From NCBI RefSeq assembly GCF_000760695.4, contig NZ_JHEG04000001.1:6826204-6890203 (forward strand): 64,000 nt of DNA. Reading direction: 5' to 3'. The notes below the pieces were generated by a model. That model had not been told where the DNA came from. It did not search any database and was given only the letters and a program-made list of their open reading frames with translations. This stretch comes from Tolypothrix bouteillei VB521301. GTDB taxonomy: Bacteria; Cyanobacteriota; Cyanobacteriia; Cyanobacteriales; Nostocaceae. Made by a program: the position numbers and the translations under genes. This document shows, in pieces, positions 26,300-35,839 of this stretch (positions are counted from its first letter, which is position 1; each line of letters begins with the position of its first letter).

Positions 26300-27739
26300 A
26301 TGGCTATATCAGCACGTAATTTATGGTTTGAAAGGTTGATGGCACTTCTAGCCTCAGCAAATTTACTCTTAGTCTTATTTGATTTAAGCTATGTTCCTTG
26401 GCGAAATTTGTATATACAAAAGCTTCCTGAAATAACCCACATATACGATCCCATTAAAGGGATTGAACCCCATCGCGAAACAGTTGAGTACTTAAAAACA
26501 GTAGACGCACTTATAGAACAAGTGAGTCAAACAGGATTGAGCTCGTCACAAGTCGAAACAACACTAGCCAAACTTCGCAATTTAAGCAATGAGATGGTGG
26601 ATAGCAATCCTTTTGCTGGAGCAGGTAAGAGTGGGACGTTAGAAAAAATCAAAAATCGAATGCGCGATCGCGTCAACTTAGAATCGTCAAAAAAGGCTTT
26701 TGCGACTTTTTGGAGTCAAGCATACTTATCAAAACGCAATTGGACTCAAGAAATTAGGTTTTTCAATAAAGCCATTAGACCGTTAATTGCTACCAATTAC
26801 TACCGCCGGATAGGAGAAGATAGCGAATTTATCGATAATTTTTGGCTGCTTGACTTACCTTTCATCGTGATATTTGCTGTTGAATTGCTAGCACGTAGCT
26901 ACTACATCAAGCGAAGTCACCCTGGTTTTAGTTGGTTCAATGCAATTCTTTGGCGCTGGTACGACTTATTCTTACTATTACCGTTGTTGCGTTCTTTAAG
27001 AATTATCCCCGTACTTATTCGTCTAGACCAAGCCAAATTATTAAATCTTCAACCTCTTCGCCAGCAAATACATCAAGGAATCATAGCCAATTTTGCTGAA
27101 GAAATTACAGAAATTGTTGTTGTGCGAGTTATCAACCAAATTCAAGGGTCTATTCACAGAGGCGAACTCAAAAGGTGGTTGCAGCAAAATGAGAGTTTGC
27201 GTCCTTACATCGATATTAACAATGTTAATGAAATTGAAGCCATTGGAACCATTTTTGTTCAAACCATTATTTACCAAGTCTTACCAAAGATACAACCGGA
27301 AACGATCGCCATCTTACGGCACACCATAGATAGTGCTTTCAGACAAGCACCCATCTATAGGGATTTGCAAAAATTTCCTGGAATAGGACAGATACAGCTT
27401 CAATTGAGCGAACAATTAGCGACCCAGATCGCGACTAATCTTTACAGTGCAGTAGTCAGCGCCACCGAAGATCCAGTAGGGGCAAAACTTTCTGGTCAAT
27501 TGGTACAGAGCTTTACCAAAGCTCTTGGGACTGAATTGCAAAACAAACATATCCTCTCAGAACTTCAGTCCCTCGTGCTCGATTTTCTAGAAGAAGTCAA
27601 ACTGAATTACGTCCAGCAAATGTCAGAAGAGGAGATGATGCAAATTTTGCAGCAAACCAGACAACTGAGAACAAAACCATCAGCTCAACAGGTTAGCTCT
27701 CAACCAGCTGCCATGCTCTCACCCAAAGAAAAACGTTAA
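26300..27739 (+). CDS. Conserved membrane protein with voltage-sensor-like segment
   Basis: A 479-residue protein of no family I can name with confidence. TM1 is near 13-35 (LMALLASANLLLVLFDLSYV). A polar, helical region follows, then a membrane block ~185-255: FWLLDLPFIVIFAVELLARS, NAILWRWYDLFLLLPLLRS and LRIIPVLIRLDQA. The acidic/Arg pair in the first helix, the Asp in the second and the spaced Arg in the third recall S2-S4 of voltage sensors, though no pore helix or selectivity filter is visible. The C-terminal 220 residues are soluble and helical (VVRVINQIQGSIHRGELKRW). The function is unknown. It lies upstream of the rimP operon on the same strand. Confidence 0.75.
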   Translation: MAISARNLWFERLMALLASANLLLVLFDLSYVPWRNLYIQKLPEITHIYDPIKGIEPHRETVEYLKTVDALIEQVSQTGLSSSQVETTLAKLRNLSNEMVDSNPFAGAGKSGTLEKIKNRMRDRVNLESSKKAFATFWSQAYLSKRNWTQEIRFFNKAIRPLIATNYYRRIGEDSEFIDNFWLLDLPFIVIFAVELLARSYYIKRSHPGFSWFNAILWRWYDLFLLLPLLRSLRIIPVLIRLDQAKLLNLQPLRQQIHQGIIANFAEEITEIVVVRVINQIQGSIHRGELKRWLQQNESLRPYIDINNVNEIEAIGTIFVQTIIYQVLPKIQPETIAILRHTIDSAFRQAPIYRDLQKFPGIGQIQLQLSEQLATQIATNLYSAVVSATEDPVGAKLSGQLVQSFTKALGTELQNKHILSELQSLVLDFLEEVKLNYVQQMSEEEMMQILQQTRQLRTKPSAQQVSSQPAAMLSPKEKR

Positions 27740-27796
27740 TTTCTTTACATAAATTCTTATAACAGTTTTCTTAAAACAAAATAAACCGGAAAAGTG

Positions 27797-27802
27797 TATA
27801 AT
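27797..27802 (+). promoter_or_regulatory. -10 box for the rimP leader RNA
   Basis: A perfect TATAAT 57 bases after the upstream gene's stop. Its start site would be near 27809. No good -35 hexamer is seen (TTAAAA near the expected place). Confidence 0.55.
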
Positions 27803-27808
27803 AGTAGC

Positions 27809-28055
27809 CTTGAGGCACATAAAGTTGCTGCTTGTTGATGAGCCTCAGAACAGTCGAACCGATTGGAACTCAAAAAGCTAGTATCACCTAGCCTAGCTTT
27901 GAGAGGAAAGATGGGTTTGAAAAAAGTTTTTGCATCTTACCTAAAAAAAAATGCGCTAGACTAAGGTTAAGGGCGAACTTAAGTTGTAAGTTCGCCCTAA
28001 GACTTCTTGGAAGATATCCCTATCGCAGGAAGTGGGTTTTGACCCACTTTTTTTG
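27809..28055 (+). ncRNA. Candidate structured leader RNA/attenuator of the rimP-nusA-infB operon
   Basis: Five helices are visible in about 245 bases. TGAGGC (27811-27816)/GCCTCA (27842-27847). CTCAAAAAGCTAG (27869-27881)/CTAGCTTTGAG (27893-27903). AAGATG (27908-27913)/CATCTT (27933-27938). A perfect 10-bp stem GGGCGAACTT (27971-27980)/AAGTTCGCCC (27988-27997). Finally an intrinsic terminator AAGTGGG/CCCACTT with T tract (28030-28055), only 14 bases before rimP. Transcripts must read through that terminator to express rimP, so the region is either an attenuator-type leader or a separate short RNA. No known RNA family was recognised. Confidence 0.6.
28030..28055 (+). terminator. Intrinsic terminator immediately before rimP
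   Basis: AAGTGGG (28030-28036), loop TTTTGA, CCCACTT (28043-28049), then a run of T. The position between a promoter-like box and the first operon gene is unusual and suggests regulated read-through. Confidence 0.8.
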
Positions 28056-28068
28056 TTGGAATAGCCGC

Positions 28069-28530
28069 ATGACTCACCCTCTAGTCCCACAAGTTATAGA
28101 ATTGGCGACACCAGTAGCAGAACAAATTGGTTTAGAAGTTGTTGGAGCTGTGTTTCACACCAATCAACGCCCACCCGTTTTGCGGGTAGACATCCGCAAT
28201 CCTACCCAAGACACGGGGTTAGATGATTGTGAACGGATGAGCCGTGCTTTAGAAGCCACTCTGGATGCGGCAAAAATCATTCCTGACGCCTACGTATTGG
28301 AAGTTTCCAGTCCGGGAATTTCACGACAACTTGAGACCGACCGGGAATTTATTTCTTTTAAAGGATTTCCTGTCATTGTCCGAACTTCTCCACCTCATGA
28401 AGGACAGCAAGAGTGGAATGGTCAGTTAGTTCGCCGGGATGAAACAGCAGTTTACATCAACCAAAAAGGTCGTGTAGTTGAAATTCCTCGCGCCCTAGTT
28501 GTTAGGGTGCAACTGGATGAACGCCACTAA
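28069..28530 (+). CDS. rimP: Ribosome maturation factor RimP
   Basis: RimP assists 30S subunit assembly. ATG 28069 gives 153 residues, the family norm; the longer frame from 28039 would start inside the terminator stem. Features are [55 protein letters not shown] and FKGFPVIV, followed by a C-terminal Sm-like barrel. It is the first gene of the rimP-nusA-ylxR-infB cluster, a conserved bacterial order. Confidence 0.95.
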   Translation: MTHPLVPQVIELATPVAEQIGLEVVGAVFHTNQRPPVLRVDIRNPTQDTGLDDCERMSRALEATLDAAKIIPDAYVLEVSSPGISRQLETDREFISFKGFPVIVRTSPPHEGQQEWNGQLVRRDETAVYINQKGRVVEIPRALVVRVQLDERH

Positions 28531-28650
28531 CAGAGTTTAGAGTTTAGATTTTAAATTTTAGGTTTAGGGTTTTGGAAAGCATCCAAAAATCCAAAATCTA
28601 GAATCCACGCATTCCGTGCGTGCTGCCATAAGAATATAGGAGATTTGCTT

Positions 28651-30072
28651 ATGTCAATGGTTACATTACCTGGATTAAAAGATTTAATAGAAAATATAAG
28701 TCGCGAGCGGAATTTACCTCGTATCGCCGTTCAATCAGCTATTAGAGAAGCACTATTAAAAGGGTACGAGCGTTATCGTCGCGCTCAAAATTTAGAACGC
28801 AAACAGTTTGATGATGATTATTTTGACAATTTTGACGTGCAACTCGACGTGGAAGATGAAGGATTTCGCGTTGTTGCTACAAAAACTATTGTAGAAGCCG
28901 TCTCCAATTCTGACCACGAAATTGCCTTACAGCAAGTTCAAGAAATGGGAGGTGATGAAGCACAACTCGGTCAAGAAGTGGTGCTAGATGTAACACCCGA
29001 CCAAGGAGAATTTGGTCGCATGGCAGCAATGCAAACCAAACAAGTTTTGGCGCAAAAACTGCGGGATCAACAGCGACAGATGGTGCAGGAAGAATTTCAA
29101 GAATTAGAAGGAGAGGTACTGCAAGCCAGAGTCCTGCGTTTTGAAAGACAATCAGTCATTATGGCAGTTAGAAGTAGCCTGGGTCAGCCAGAGGTAGAAG
29201 CGGAACTACCCAAGCGGGAACAATTGCCAAACGATAATTACCGAGCAAATGCTACCTTTAAAGTTCATTTGAAAAAAGTGTCTCAAGGACAGCAACGCGG
29301 TCCTCAGTTACTAGTTTCTCGAGCTGATGCTGGTTTGGTCGTTGAACTTTTTGCCAATGAAGTTCCAGAAATTGAAGATGAAGTGGTCAGAATTGTTGCT
29401 GTAGCCAGGGAAGCAAATCCTCCTTCCCGTCACGTAGGACCTCGCACAAAGATTGCTGTTGATACACTAGATCGCGATGTAGACCCAGTAGGAGCGTGTA
29501 TTGGAGCACGGGGATCGCGCATTCAAGTTGTTGTAAACGAATTGCGTGGGGAAAAGATAGACGTAATTCGTTGGTCGCCCGATCCCGCAACTTACATCGC
29601 TAACGCCTTGAGTCCAGCAAGAGTTGATGAAGTTCGCCTGATGGATCCAGAAACTAGGCAAACTCATGTATTAGTCGCTGAGGATCAATTAAGTTTGGCG
29701 ATTGGGAAAGAAGGACAAAATGTTCGTTTGGCTGCAAAACTAACGGGTTGGAAAATTGATATCAAAGACAAAGCTAAGTACGACCATGCAGGAGAGGATG
29801 CTAAGTTTGCAGCTGCTAGGGCAAAATACGCTGCGGAATTAGCTGCTCTAGAAGCAGCCGAGGAAGATGAATATGAGGATGAGCTCGAGGAAGAACTTGA
29901 CAATAACAAACTCTTAAACGAACTCGACGAAGACGAACTCGATGAAGACGAACTTGACGAAGATGAACTCGACGAAGACGAACTCGACGAAGATTTGGAA
30001 GAATCTGAACTAGAGGAGGATGAAGATTTTGATGATGATGATGACAATTTTGACAAAAGAGATGCTAAGTAA
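28651..30072 (+). CDS. nusA: Transcription termination/antitermination factor NusA with acidic repeat tail
   Basis: NusA binds RNA polymerase and nascent RNA and modulates pausing, termination and antitermination. From ATG 28651 (preceded by TAGGAGA) it has 473 residues: N-terminal polymerase-binding domain (~1-130), S1 domain (~135-205), KH1/KH2 (~210-385; VGACIGARGSRIQVVVNELR and LSLAIGKEGQNVRLAAKLTG). The C-terminus lacks the E. coli-type acidic AR repeats but ends in a simple Asp/Glu-rich tail (~400-473) with about five tandem ELDED units, encoded by a 15-base repeat. The TTG at 28645 is a less likely start. Confidence 0.95.
   Translation: MSMVTLPGLKDLIENISRERNLPRIAVQSAIREALLKGYERYRRAQNLERKQFDDDYFDNFDVQLDVEDEGFRVVATKTIVEAVSNSDHEIALQQVQEMGGDEAQLGQEVVLDVTPDQGEFGRMAAMQTKQVLAQKLRDQQRQMVQEEFQELEGEVLQARVLRFERQSVIMAVRSSLGQPEVEAELPKREQLPNDNYRANATFKVHLKKVSQGQQRGPQLLVSRADAGLVVELFANEVPEIEDEVVRIVAVAREANPPSRHVGPRTKIAVDTLDRDVDPVGACIGARGSRIQVVVNELRGEKIDVIRWSPDPATYIANALSPARVDEVRLMDPETRQTHVLVAEDQLSLAIGKEGQNVRLAAKLTGWKIDIKDKAKYDHAGEDAKFAAARAKYAAELAALEAAEEDEYEDELEEELDNNKLLNELDEDELDEDELDEDELDEDELDEDLEESELEEDEDFDDDDDNFDKRDAK
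29925..29996 (+). repeat. 15-bp tandem repeat coding for ELDED units in NusA
   Basis: About five near-identical 15-base units (GAACTCGACGAAGAC-like) in frame. They differ mostly at third positions, which points to an expansion kept under protein-level constraint. Confidence 0.8.
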
Positions 30073-30135
30073 AGCAACGAGTTATCAAGTGTATGCCAAT
30101 TGCACTTCAGGTAATATCTGATATCTTTTGTTACG

Positions 30136-30411
30136 ATGAAACCAAACTACCGACGTTGTATTAGTTGCCGTCAAGTAGGTTTAAAGCAAGAGTTCTGGCG
30201 GATTGTCCGCGTGTTTCCTTCCGGACAGGTACAATTGGATGAGGGCATGGGCCGTTCTGCCTATATTTGTCCCAGCCAAAGCTGTGTCGCAACAGCACAA
30301 AAAAAAAATAAATTAGGGCGTGCTCTACACGCATCAGTGCCAGAACCACTGTATCAACTATTATGGCAGCGTCTATCCCAAGGAAATCAGCAAAATCAAC
30401 CTGAGAATTGA
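30136..30411 (+). CDS. ylxR: YlxR family (DUF448) RNA-binding protein
   Basis: A 91-residue basic protein of the YlxR/DUF448 family, normally encoded between nusA and infB. Seen: RRCISCRQVGLKQEFWRIVR near the N-terminus, GRSAYICPSQSCV in the middle (the GRGAYvC motif), then a basic KKNKLGRALHASVPEPLYQL segment. It is proposed to bind RNA and to affect ribosome-related processes. The operon position is conserved. Confidence 0.9.
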   Translation: MKPNYRRCISCRQVGLKQEFWRIVRVFPSGQVQLDEGMGRSAYICPSQSCVATAQKKNKLGRALHASVPEPLYQLLWQRLSQGNQQNQPEN

Positions 30412-30978
30412 GCTTATGCTTGAAGAAGTTACAGATTTTTTAGTAAAGATGGTTAGTTGTTAGTGGCGATTGAAGTATTAACCAATCACCAACAACCACC
30501 AACCACTAACCCCGCTTGAAAAATCTGTAAGAAAATGCATAATAGCTTGAAACTAACTCGTAGCAGTGATTTCAGAGGAAAAGTGCAGGCAGCCGAATAA
30601 TTTGTGCTGTCAATACATCCTCTAGAATCGCTCATGTAGTGCCAGAATAGTAAAAGGGTGTCGTTAGCATTGCTCTAGATTTTACAAAAAGGGGCGAAGC
30701 TGCACTCCCAACAAGTTTTACTTAGTTGTGTTGTGGAAGACTCAGAAAAAGCAAAAAAACAAAAAACAGAATGGCAACCTGGTAGCGCCCAAGCGCGGTT
30801 TGGCGTCAACCATCAATTCTGGTGGGGATGCCAGCATTAACAAGGGAACATCTCTCTTTCCTGATTGGAGGCATCGGCAAAAATAGCAACTGCAACCAAA
30901 AAACAGTAATCAAAAGGATGGAGATGTCACAAACCAGGCAACCATCCGCTAAAACTGTAAATTAAAGGGGAAGAGTGG
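30412..30978. other. Spacer between ylxR and infB with a large dyad
   Basis: A 567-base spacer inside the operon. The dyad at 30429-30530 is listed separately. The rest (30540-30970) has no ORF above 60 codons and no RNA that I recognise. AAAGGGGAAGAGTGG precedes the infB ATG as ribosome-binding site. An infB-specific promoter may be present. Confidence 0.45.
30429..30530. repeat. Nested inverted repeat (12-bp perfect outer arms)
   Basis: TTACAGATTTTT (30429-30440) pairs perfectly with AAAAATCTGTAA (30519-30530). Inside, GGTTAGTTGTTAGTGG opposes AACCACCAACCACTAACC, giving a long imperfect hairpin built of the ACTAACC repeat vocabulary. Confidence 0.75.
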
Positions 30979-33900
30979 ATGAACAACGGCAAAGTTAGAA
31001 TTTACGAGTTATCAAAGGAATTGAATTTGGATAATAAAGAGCTATTAGCAATTTGCGACCAGCTCAACATCGCGGTCAAAAGCCATAGCAGTACAATTAC
31101 AGAGTCAGAAGCAGAGCGCATTCGGACTCAAGCAGAAAAATTAGCGGCAACAACTGTGCCGCAAAGAAAGGATAATGGTGGAAATAGCCATAATAGAATA
31201 AATTCACTACAAGCTGGCTCCCGAAACAGACCTGCTGCACCTAATAATCAACAAATCTTGGAGATACGTAAACCTAAAGACTTGATAAACCAGACGTCAA
31301 ACGCCTCCGAGGCGTCAGTTGCTACCAACATAAAACTTGCTTCTTCTGAAGTCAATCCTCCTTCCCCCCCTAAGCCCTTCGCTACCCCAGTCTCACCCAT
31401 GAAGCCGACGGCACCAAGCAAACCTGTACCCCGGAATCAGTCTGAGACCGCTCAAGAACTTGTTGTGACAGATGCGGCTGATAAGACACAAGATACAGAA
31501 AAACCGGCGGAAAAAACAACGGCAGCAAAACCAGAAAAATCGGTTGCACCTACTCAAGGGTCTAAGGTAAAACCAGAAAGACCTCAAAAACCGCAACTGA
31601 CGGCACCACCTACAAGACCGGCAGGAGAAAAACCAAACACTGGCACTTCTCCCCAAGCAAATGTAAGTGAAAAGCCGATTCTGAAGCGCGATCGCGACCA
31701 AGCTAAACCAGAACGCGATCCCGAACGCGATCGCAATCGACCTGGAAAGCAAGAACAAGCTGCCAAACACGACCAGGCAAAACCTCAAAGAGAGAGAGCC
31801 AACAAACCACCCACAGGGGACTCAACAGCGGCACCGCCACAGAAACCCTCGCGTCCTGCCCCACCTGTGAGATCGGAACGCGGTGCGGGTAAACCATCAG
31901 GACCAGTACCCGCAGGCGCAGATACTCCAAGACCTAGCAGACCAATGCGCCCGTCTGCCGACCATCCTGCCGCAGCAACACTTGCGACTCCACCAAAACA
32001 AATCCCTGGCTCAACCAAAACAGCAGTTACTGCTGAAGAGGACGATGATGATGTAGTTGTCGCTGAAGTGATCGAACTCAAGCGACCAACACCGCCACGC
32101 CAAGCCAAGGGTAAGAAGTGGCAGGAAGAAGATATCGACGAACTCAAAGAAGCGGCTAAACCGGGTAAGGGCGTTACCAAAGGAAAACGCCTCAAGCCGA
32201 TTGTCGATGATGAGGATTTGTTAGAAGACGATCTACTTGATGAAGAAGGACTGGAAATACCCGCCGCCATTCAAGTTAGTCTTTCTATTGCCCGTCCACC
32301 CAAACCCAAGGCAGCTAAAGCGGCACAACCGGCACTTGCTGTTGTAACTCCAGTCTCTAGAGGGAAAAAGCCCGCTAGCAATCGCGCAGAGCAGCAGCAA
32401 AATCGCCGCCAGACAGAGCAAAAGCGGGAGCGCCCCGAAATATTCACAGTTACCGGTCCGATGACCGTACAAGAACTGGCAGAAGGTTTAGCAGTTGCTG
32501 ATACAGAGATTGTAAAAATCCTGTTTATGAAGGGTATAGCAGTTAGCATTACCCAAAGCCTTGATATTCCCACAATTACACAGGTTGCCAACGAGTTGGG
32601 CACGGAAATTACAACAGCCGAACCAGAAGCGGAAGCCCGTAAAGTCACTGAAATGATTGATGTCGAAGACCTGGAAAAACTCCAGCGACGTCCGCCAGTG
32701 GTGACAATCATGGGTCACGTAGACCACGGCAAAACAACCCTGCTCGACTCGATTCGCAAAACAAAGGTGGCTGCCGGCGAAGCGGGTGGTATTACTCAGC
32801 ACATTGGCGCTTACCACGTAGATGTGGAACACGATGGCAAAGAGCAGCAAATCGTCTTTCTTGACACTCCCGGTCACGAAGCATTTACAGCAATGCGGGC
32901 AAGAGGAGCGCGTGTCACTGATATTGCCATCTTGGTGGTGGCTGCAGATGATGGCGTCCGTCCGCAAACTGTGGAAGCTATCAGCCATGCTAAGGCAGCT
33001 GAAGTGCCCATTGTGGTTGCTATCAACAAAATTGACAAACCGGAAGCTCAAGCTGACCGGGTGAAGCAAGAATTAACAGAATACGCTCTAGTTCCAGAAG
33101 AATGGGGCGGTGATACGATTATGGTTCCAGTCAGCGCTATCAAAGGTGAAAACCTCGATACGCTACTTGAGATGATTCTGCTAGTAGCAGAAATCGAAGA
33201 ACTATCTGCTAACCCAGAGCGGATGGCGAGAGGAACTGTCATTGAAGCACATCTAGACAAAGCCAAAGGACCCGTTGCTACTCTACTGATTCAAAATGGT
33301 ACATTGCACGTGGGTGACCTGTTAGTCGCAGGTTCTGTGTTCGGTAAAGTCCGAGCCATGGTGGATGACAGAGGCGCAAGAGTCGAAGCAGCCAATCCAT
33401 CTTTTGCTGTTGAGGTACTTGGCTTAAGTGAAGTACCTGCGGCGGGTGATGAGTTTGAGGTCTTTGATAACGAGAAACAAGCACGATCTATTGCTGCTGA
33501 CCGTGCTGAAAAACAACGTCAATCCCGCCTCATGCAGGGTCGCGTTACCCTTACAAGTCTGTCGGCTCAAGCTCAAGAGGGCGAGTTAAAAGAACTCAAC
33601 TTGATCTTGAAAGGAGACGTACAGGGTTCGGTAGAAGCTATTGTGGGATCGCTCAGACAAATTCCACAAAACGAAGTGCAAATTCGTTTGTTGTTAGCAT
33701 CTGCGGGTGAAATCACTCAAACGGATATCGACTTGGCTGCAGCCAGCGGAGCCGTTATTGTAGGTTTCAACACAACCTACGCAAGTGGAGCAAGACACGC
33801 TGCTGATGAAGCGGGTGTCGATGTACGGGAATATGACATTATCTACAAACTTCTGGAAGACATTCAAGGTGCTCTAGAAGGTCTCTTGGAACCAGAGTTG

Positions 33901-34209
33901 GTAGAAGAACACCTCGGTCAAGCCGAAGTGCGTGCTGTCTTCCCTGTCGGTCGCGGTTCTGTTGCTGGTTGTTACGTACAGTCTGGCAAACTTATACGGA
34001 ACTGCAAAGTGCGTGTACGTCGGAATGGAAAGGTAATCCATGAAGATACTCTTGACTCCCTCAAGCGGATGAAAGAAGATGCACGCGAAGTCAATTCTGG
34101 TTACGAATGCGGTGTCGGTATAGATAAATATACTGATTGGGCAGAAAGTGATATCATCGAAGCCTACCAGATGGTGACTAAACGTCGTACCCTTTCTAAA
34201 ACAAGATAG
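30979..34209 (+). CDS. infB: Translation initiation factor IF-2
   Basis: IF-2 is the GTPase that brings initiator tRNA to the 30S subunit and promotes subunit joining. It has 1,076 residues. The N-terminal IF2-N module ([20 protein letters not shown]) is followed by a very long Pro/Lys/Ala-rich disordered region (~60-480). A second IF2-N-like module ([20 protein letters not shown], ~494) precedes the G domain with G1 GHVDHGKT (~579), DTPGHEAF and NKIDKPEA. Domains II-IV follow, ending in [18 protein letters not shown]. The long N-terminus is usual for cyanobacteria. Confidence 0.97.
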   Translation: MNNGKVRIYELSKELNLDNKELLAICDQLNIAVKSHSSTITESEAERIRTQAEKLAATTVPQRKDNGGNSHNRINSLQAGSRNRPAAPNNQQILEIRKPKDLINQTSNASEASVATNIKLASSEVNPPSPPKPFATPVSPMKPTAPSKPVPRNQSETAQELVVTDAADKTQDTEKPAEKTTAAKPEKSVAPTQGSKVKPERPQKPQLTAPPTRPAGEKPNTGTSPQANVSEKPILKRDRDQAKPERDPERDRNRPGKQEQAAKHDQAKPQRERANKPPTGDSTAAPPQKPSRPAPPVRSERGAGKPSGPVPAGADTPRPSRPMRPSADHPAAATLATPPKQIPGSTKTAVTAEEDDDDVVVAEVIELKRPTPPRQAKGKKWQEEDIDELKEAAKPGKGVTKGKRLKPIVDDEDLLEDDLLDEEGLEIPAAIQVSLSIARPPKPKAAKAAQPALAVVTPVSRGKKPASNRAEQQQNRRQTEQKRERPEIFTVTGPMTVQELAEGLAVADTEIVKILFMKGIAVSITQSLDIPTITQVANELGTEITTAEPEAEARKVTEMIDVEDLEKLQRRPPVVTIMGHVDHGKTTLLDSIRKTKVAAGEAGGITQHIGAYHVDVEHDGKEQQIVFLDTPGHEAFTAMRARGARVTDIAILVVAADDGVRPQTVEAISHAKAAEVPIVVAINKIDKPEAQADRVKQELTEYALVPEEWGGDTIMVPVSAIKGENLDTLLEMILLVAEIEELSANPERMARGTVIEAHLDKAKGPVATLLIQNGTLHVGDLLVAGSVFGKVRAMVDDRGARVEAANPSFAVEVLGLSEVPAAGDEFEVFDNEKQARSIAADRAEKQRQSRLMQGRVTLTSLSAQAQEGELKELNLILKGDVQGSVEAIVGSLRQIPQNEVQIRLLLASAGEITQTDIDLAAASGAVIVGFNTTYASGARHAADEAGVDVREYDIIYKLLEDIQGALEGLLEPELVEEHLGQAEVRAVFPVGRGSVAGCYVQSGKLIRNCKVRVRRNGKVIHEDTLDSLKRMKEDAREVNSGYECGVGIDKYTDWAESDIIEAYQMVTKRRTLSKTR

Positions 34210-34528
34210 TGGGTACAAAATTTAGAGTTAGGAGTTGTTTGTTAAAAACTCTTAACTCTATATTTGTTTGTCAGGCAATTGTGTAGAAGGCAGACAGCAG
34301 AAGGAAGTTTCTACAAGTTGATGTTTTAATCTTTGAAAAAGAATAAATATTGTTAAACCATACGGTAAAATTTCCGTGAGTTGGGTGTAAGTTTTAGTAA
34401 CCAATGAAACAGAATTAACTGTTGGAAAAGATTATGTTGGAAACTAGACAGTAGAATTATCAGGTTTCAGGCTTATCTCTTGTGGAGAGAACCTGCAATT
34501 GTGCAATTAATCATGAGGATGAACAACT
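34210..34528. other. Spacer after infB
   Basis: A 319-base A/T-rich spacer with GAGTTAGGAGTTGTTTGTTA opposite AAAACTCTTAACTC right after infB (possible weak terminator, ~34227-34260). No gene was recognised. A GAGGATGAAC ribosome-binding-like sequence precedes the next small gene. Confidence 0.4.
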
Positions 34529-34726
34529 ATGGTTCGGATTCACGCAACGAGCGATCGCCAATTTTCCGGCGACGCAAATATATGGAACAGTCTCAAAAGC
34601 GCGATCGCCGCTAGTTCTGGTTTTCAACGCTGGTTGTTAGAGCGCGGTACTCAAGTACAAAAACTTCGCCTCGAAGAACAGGTACAGCGTTATTTACGCG
34701 AGACGCTAGAAACACTAGCGTATTGA
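34529..34726 (+). CDS. Small conserved cyanobacterial protein (65 aa)
   Basis: A 65-residue soluble protein, basic near the middle, with two amphipathic helices (IWNSLKSAIAASSGFQRWLL and LRLEEQVQRYLRETLETLAY). The ATG lies 7 bases after GAGGATG. The well-formed C-terminal helix ending LRETLETLAY and clean codon use suggest a real gene that I associate with cyanobacteria generally, but I know no function. It is monocistronic downstream of infB. Confidence 0.65.
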   Translation: MVRIHATSDRQFSGDANIWNSLKSAIAASSGFQRWLLERGTQVQKLRLEEQVQRYLRETLETLAY

Positions 34727-34750
34727 ACACAGTGAATCAATTATCAGTTA

Positions 34751-35287
34751 TCAGTAACATTCATATATTAATTTTTTATTCATAGCGATCTGATAACTGG
34801 TTAATACTGAAGGTTTGCCAGTTAAAACTTGAGAAAATCTGGGAGATTTCCCTGTAAAATTTGAAGTTGAGGATGGGCAAGTGCAAGGCGATCGCGAAGC
34901 ACAAGCTGTACCCAGCTTATCGCCATCAACTTCAACCTCCGATGTTGGATAATTTTGAATAATTTCTATTAACGTAATTTTTTTATCGTTACTTGCAGAA
35001 AGAATCAAAGCAGAACGCAAAGCTTGTCTGTTAGCCTTACTAGAAGGTGTGTAAATCACTTGAGAGATCTGGTCGAGGACTGCATTACCGACTCGACTGT
35101 TAAGTATTTTATCGAGAATTAATAAGTTAACTTTTACAGGTTCCGTCAAATACTTGCGAACTTTTTGGGGATCTTGCCCTGAAGAAGCCAGAGTAGATGA
35201 GAGTAACACACAGAAGCTGACAAAACAAATTGACGTGTAGTGTAGTGAAAATAATTGGTACATCGTTAGCCCAAATACATAATACAC
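34751..35287 (-). pseudogene. DUF1400-type secreted protein with 3' frameshift
   Basis: The N-terminal part is a secreted DUF1400 module, otherwise found at the N-terminus of cyanobacterial alpha/beta-hydrolase-like proteins: signal peptide up to ~36, then VRKYLTEPVKVNLLILDKIL, VGNAVLDQISQVIYTP, NRQALRSALILSASND and ITLIEIIQNYPTSEVEVDGD. After DKL the frame turns into Cys/Ser/Pro-rich nonsense-like sequence. Removing one C from the CCC at 34911-34913 restores a natural continuation (KLVQLVLRDRLALAHPQLQI, LQGNLPDFLKF) that ends at a TAA whose complement is 34822-34824, giving 154 residues. Either a recent mutation or a sequencing error. Confidence 0.75.
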
Positions 35288-35839
35288 CCTGCTTTTTTTG
35301 ACGCAATTTTAGTAAAATTAGTTGCAGCTTTTTTAACTAAGGATTTACCCAGAAATCAATTATCCTTTTTTTAGGGTGTCATCCCCATTCGGTTTATATA
35401 GCAATCCTATTTGAGAGCTAAACAAGGGAGACAAGGAAGAAAAGGAAGAGGTGTTTGTAAATCATTAGGCTTGCTATAGGGCGAAGCTATAAGCAACATC
35501 TTACAAGAAAACGTTGAATATTTTGTTATTTGGAAGCCCTCAAGATCTCAGACTGCTTTAGGAAGTTGGGAAGCTTGAGGGATCTCAAACACCAAGTCTC
35601 AGTAATGGTTCTCATTTAACCTTGCATACGCAGTTTGCCCGAGATGACTAAAAAAACTGTCATCAGTAGTTATATGGGACTTGAATTGTACAAAACTTAA
35701 CGATAAAAATCCTTTCTTTTTCCAGGGAACCCAGCTGCCAAGGCATATGTCTTCGGCTATAGTTTTCCATAAGTTTCACAGCTAAAAAGCTTGTAAATAA
35801 CCGGATTGAGTTGAAAGGACGAAGTATGAAGGATGAAGT
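35288..35839. other. Spacer before the beta-helix/SLH gene
   Basis: A 552-base spacer with an 82-base inverted-repeat element (35397-35478) and, at its end, GAAGTATGAAGGATGAAGTA repeats that run into the next gene's first codons. No further gene was recognised. Confidence 0.45.
35397..35478. repeat. 82-bp element with 13-bp inverted ends
   Basis: TATAGCAATCCTA (35397-35409) and TAGGCTTGCTATA (35466-35478) are inverted repeats with one mismatch. The interior holds ACAAGGGAGACAAGGAAG-type sequence. MITE-like size and form. Confidence 0.55.

Noticed and set aside
29685..30077. Long minus-strand Ser-rich frame opposite the end of nusA
   Set aside because: It is the complement of the GAxGAx acidic repeat of NusA; poly-Ser composition is an artefact.
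31393..32711. Several long minus-strand frames opposite infB
   Set aside because: They mirror the GC-rich Pro/Lys linker of IF-2 and show no start signals or domains.
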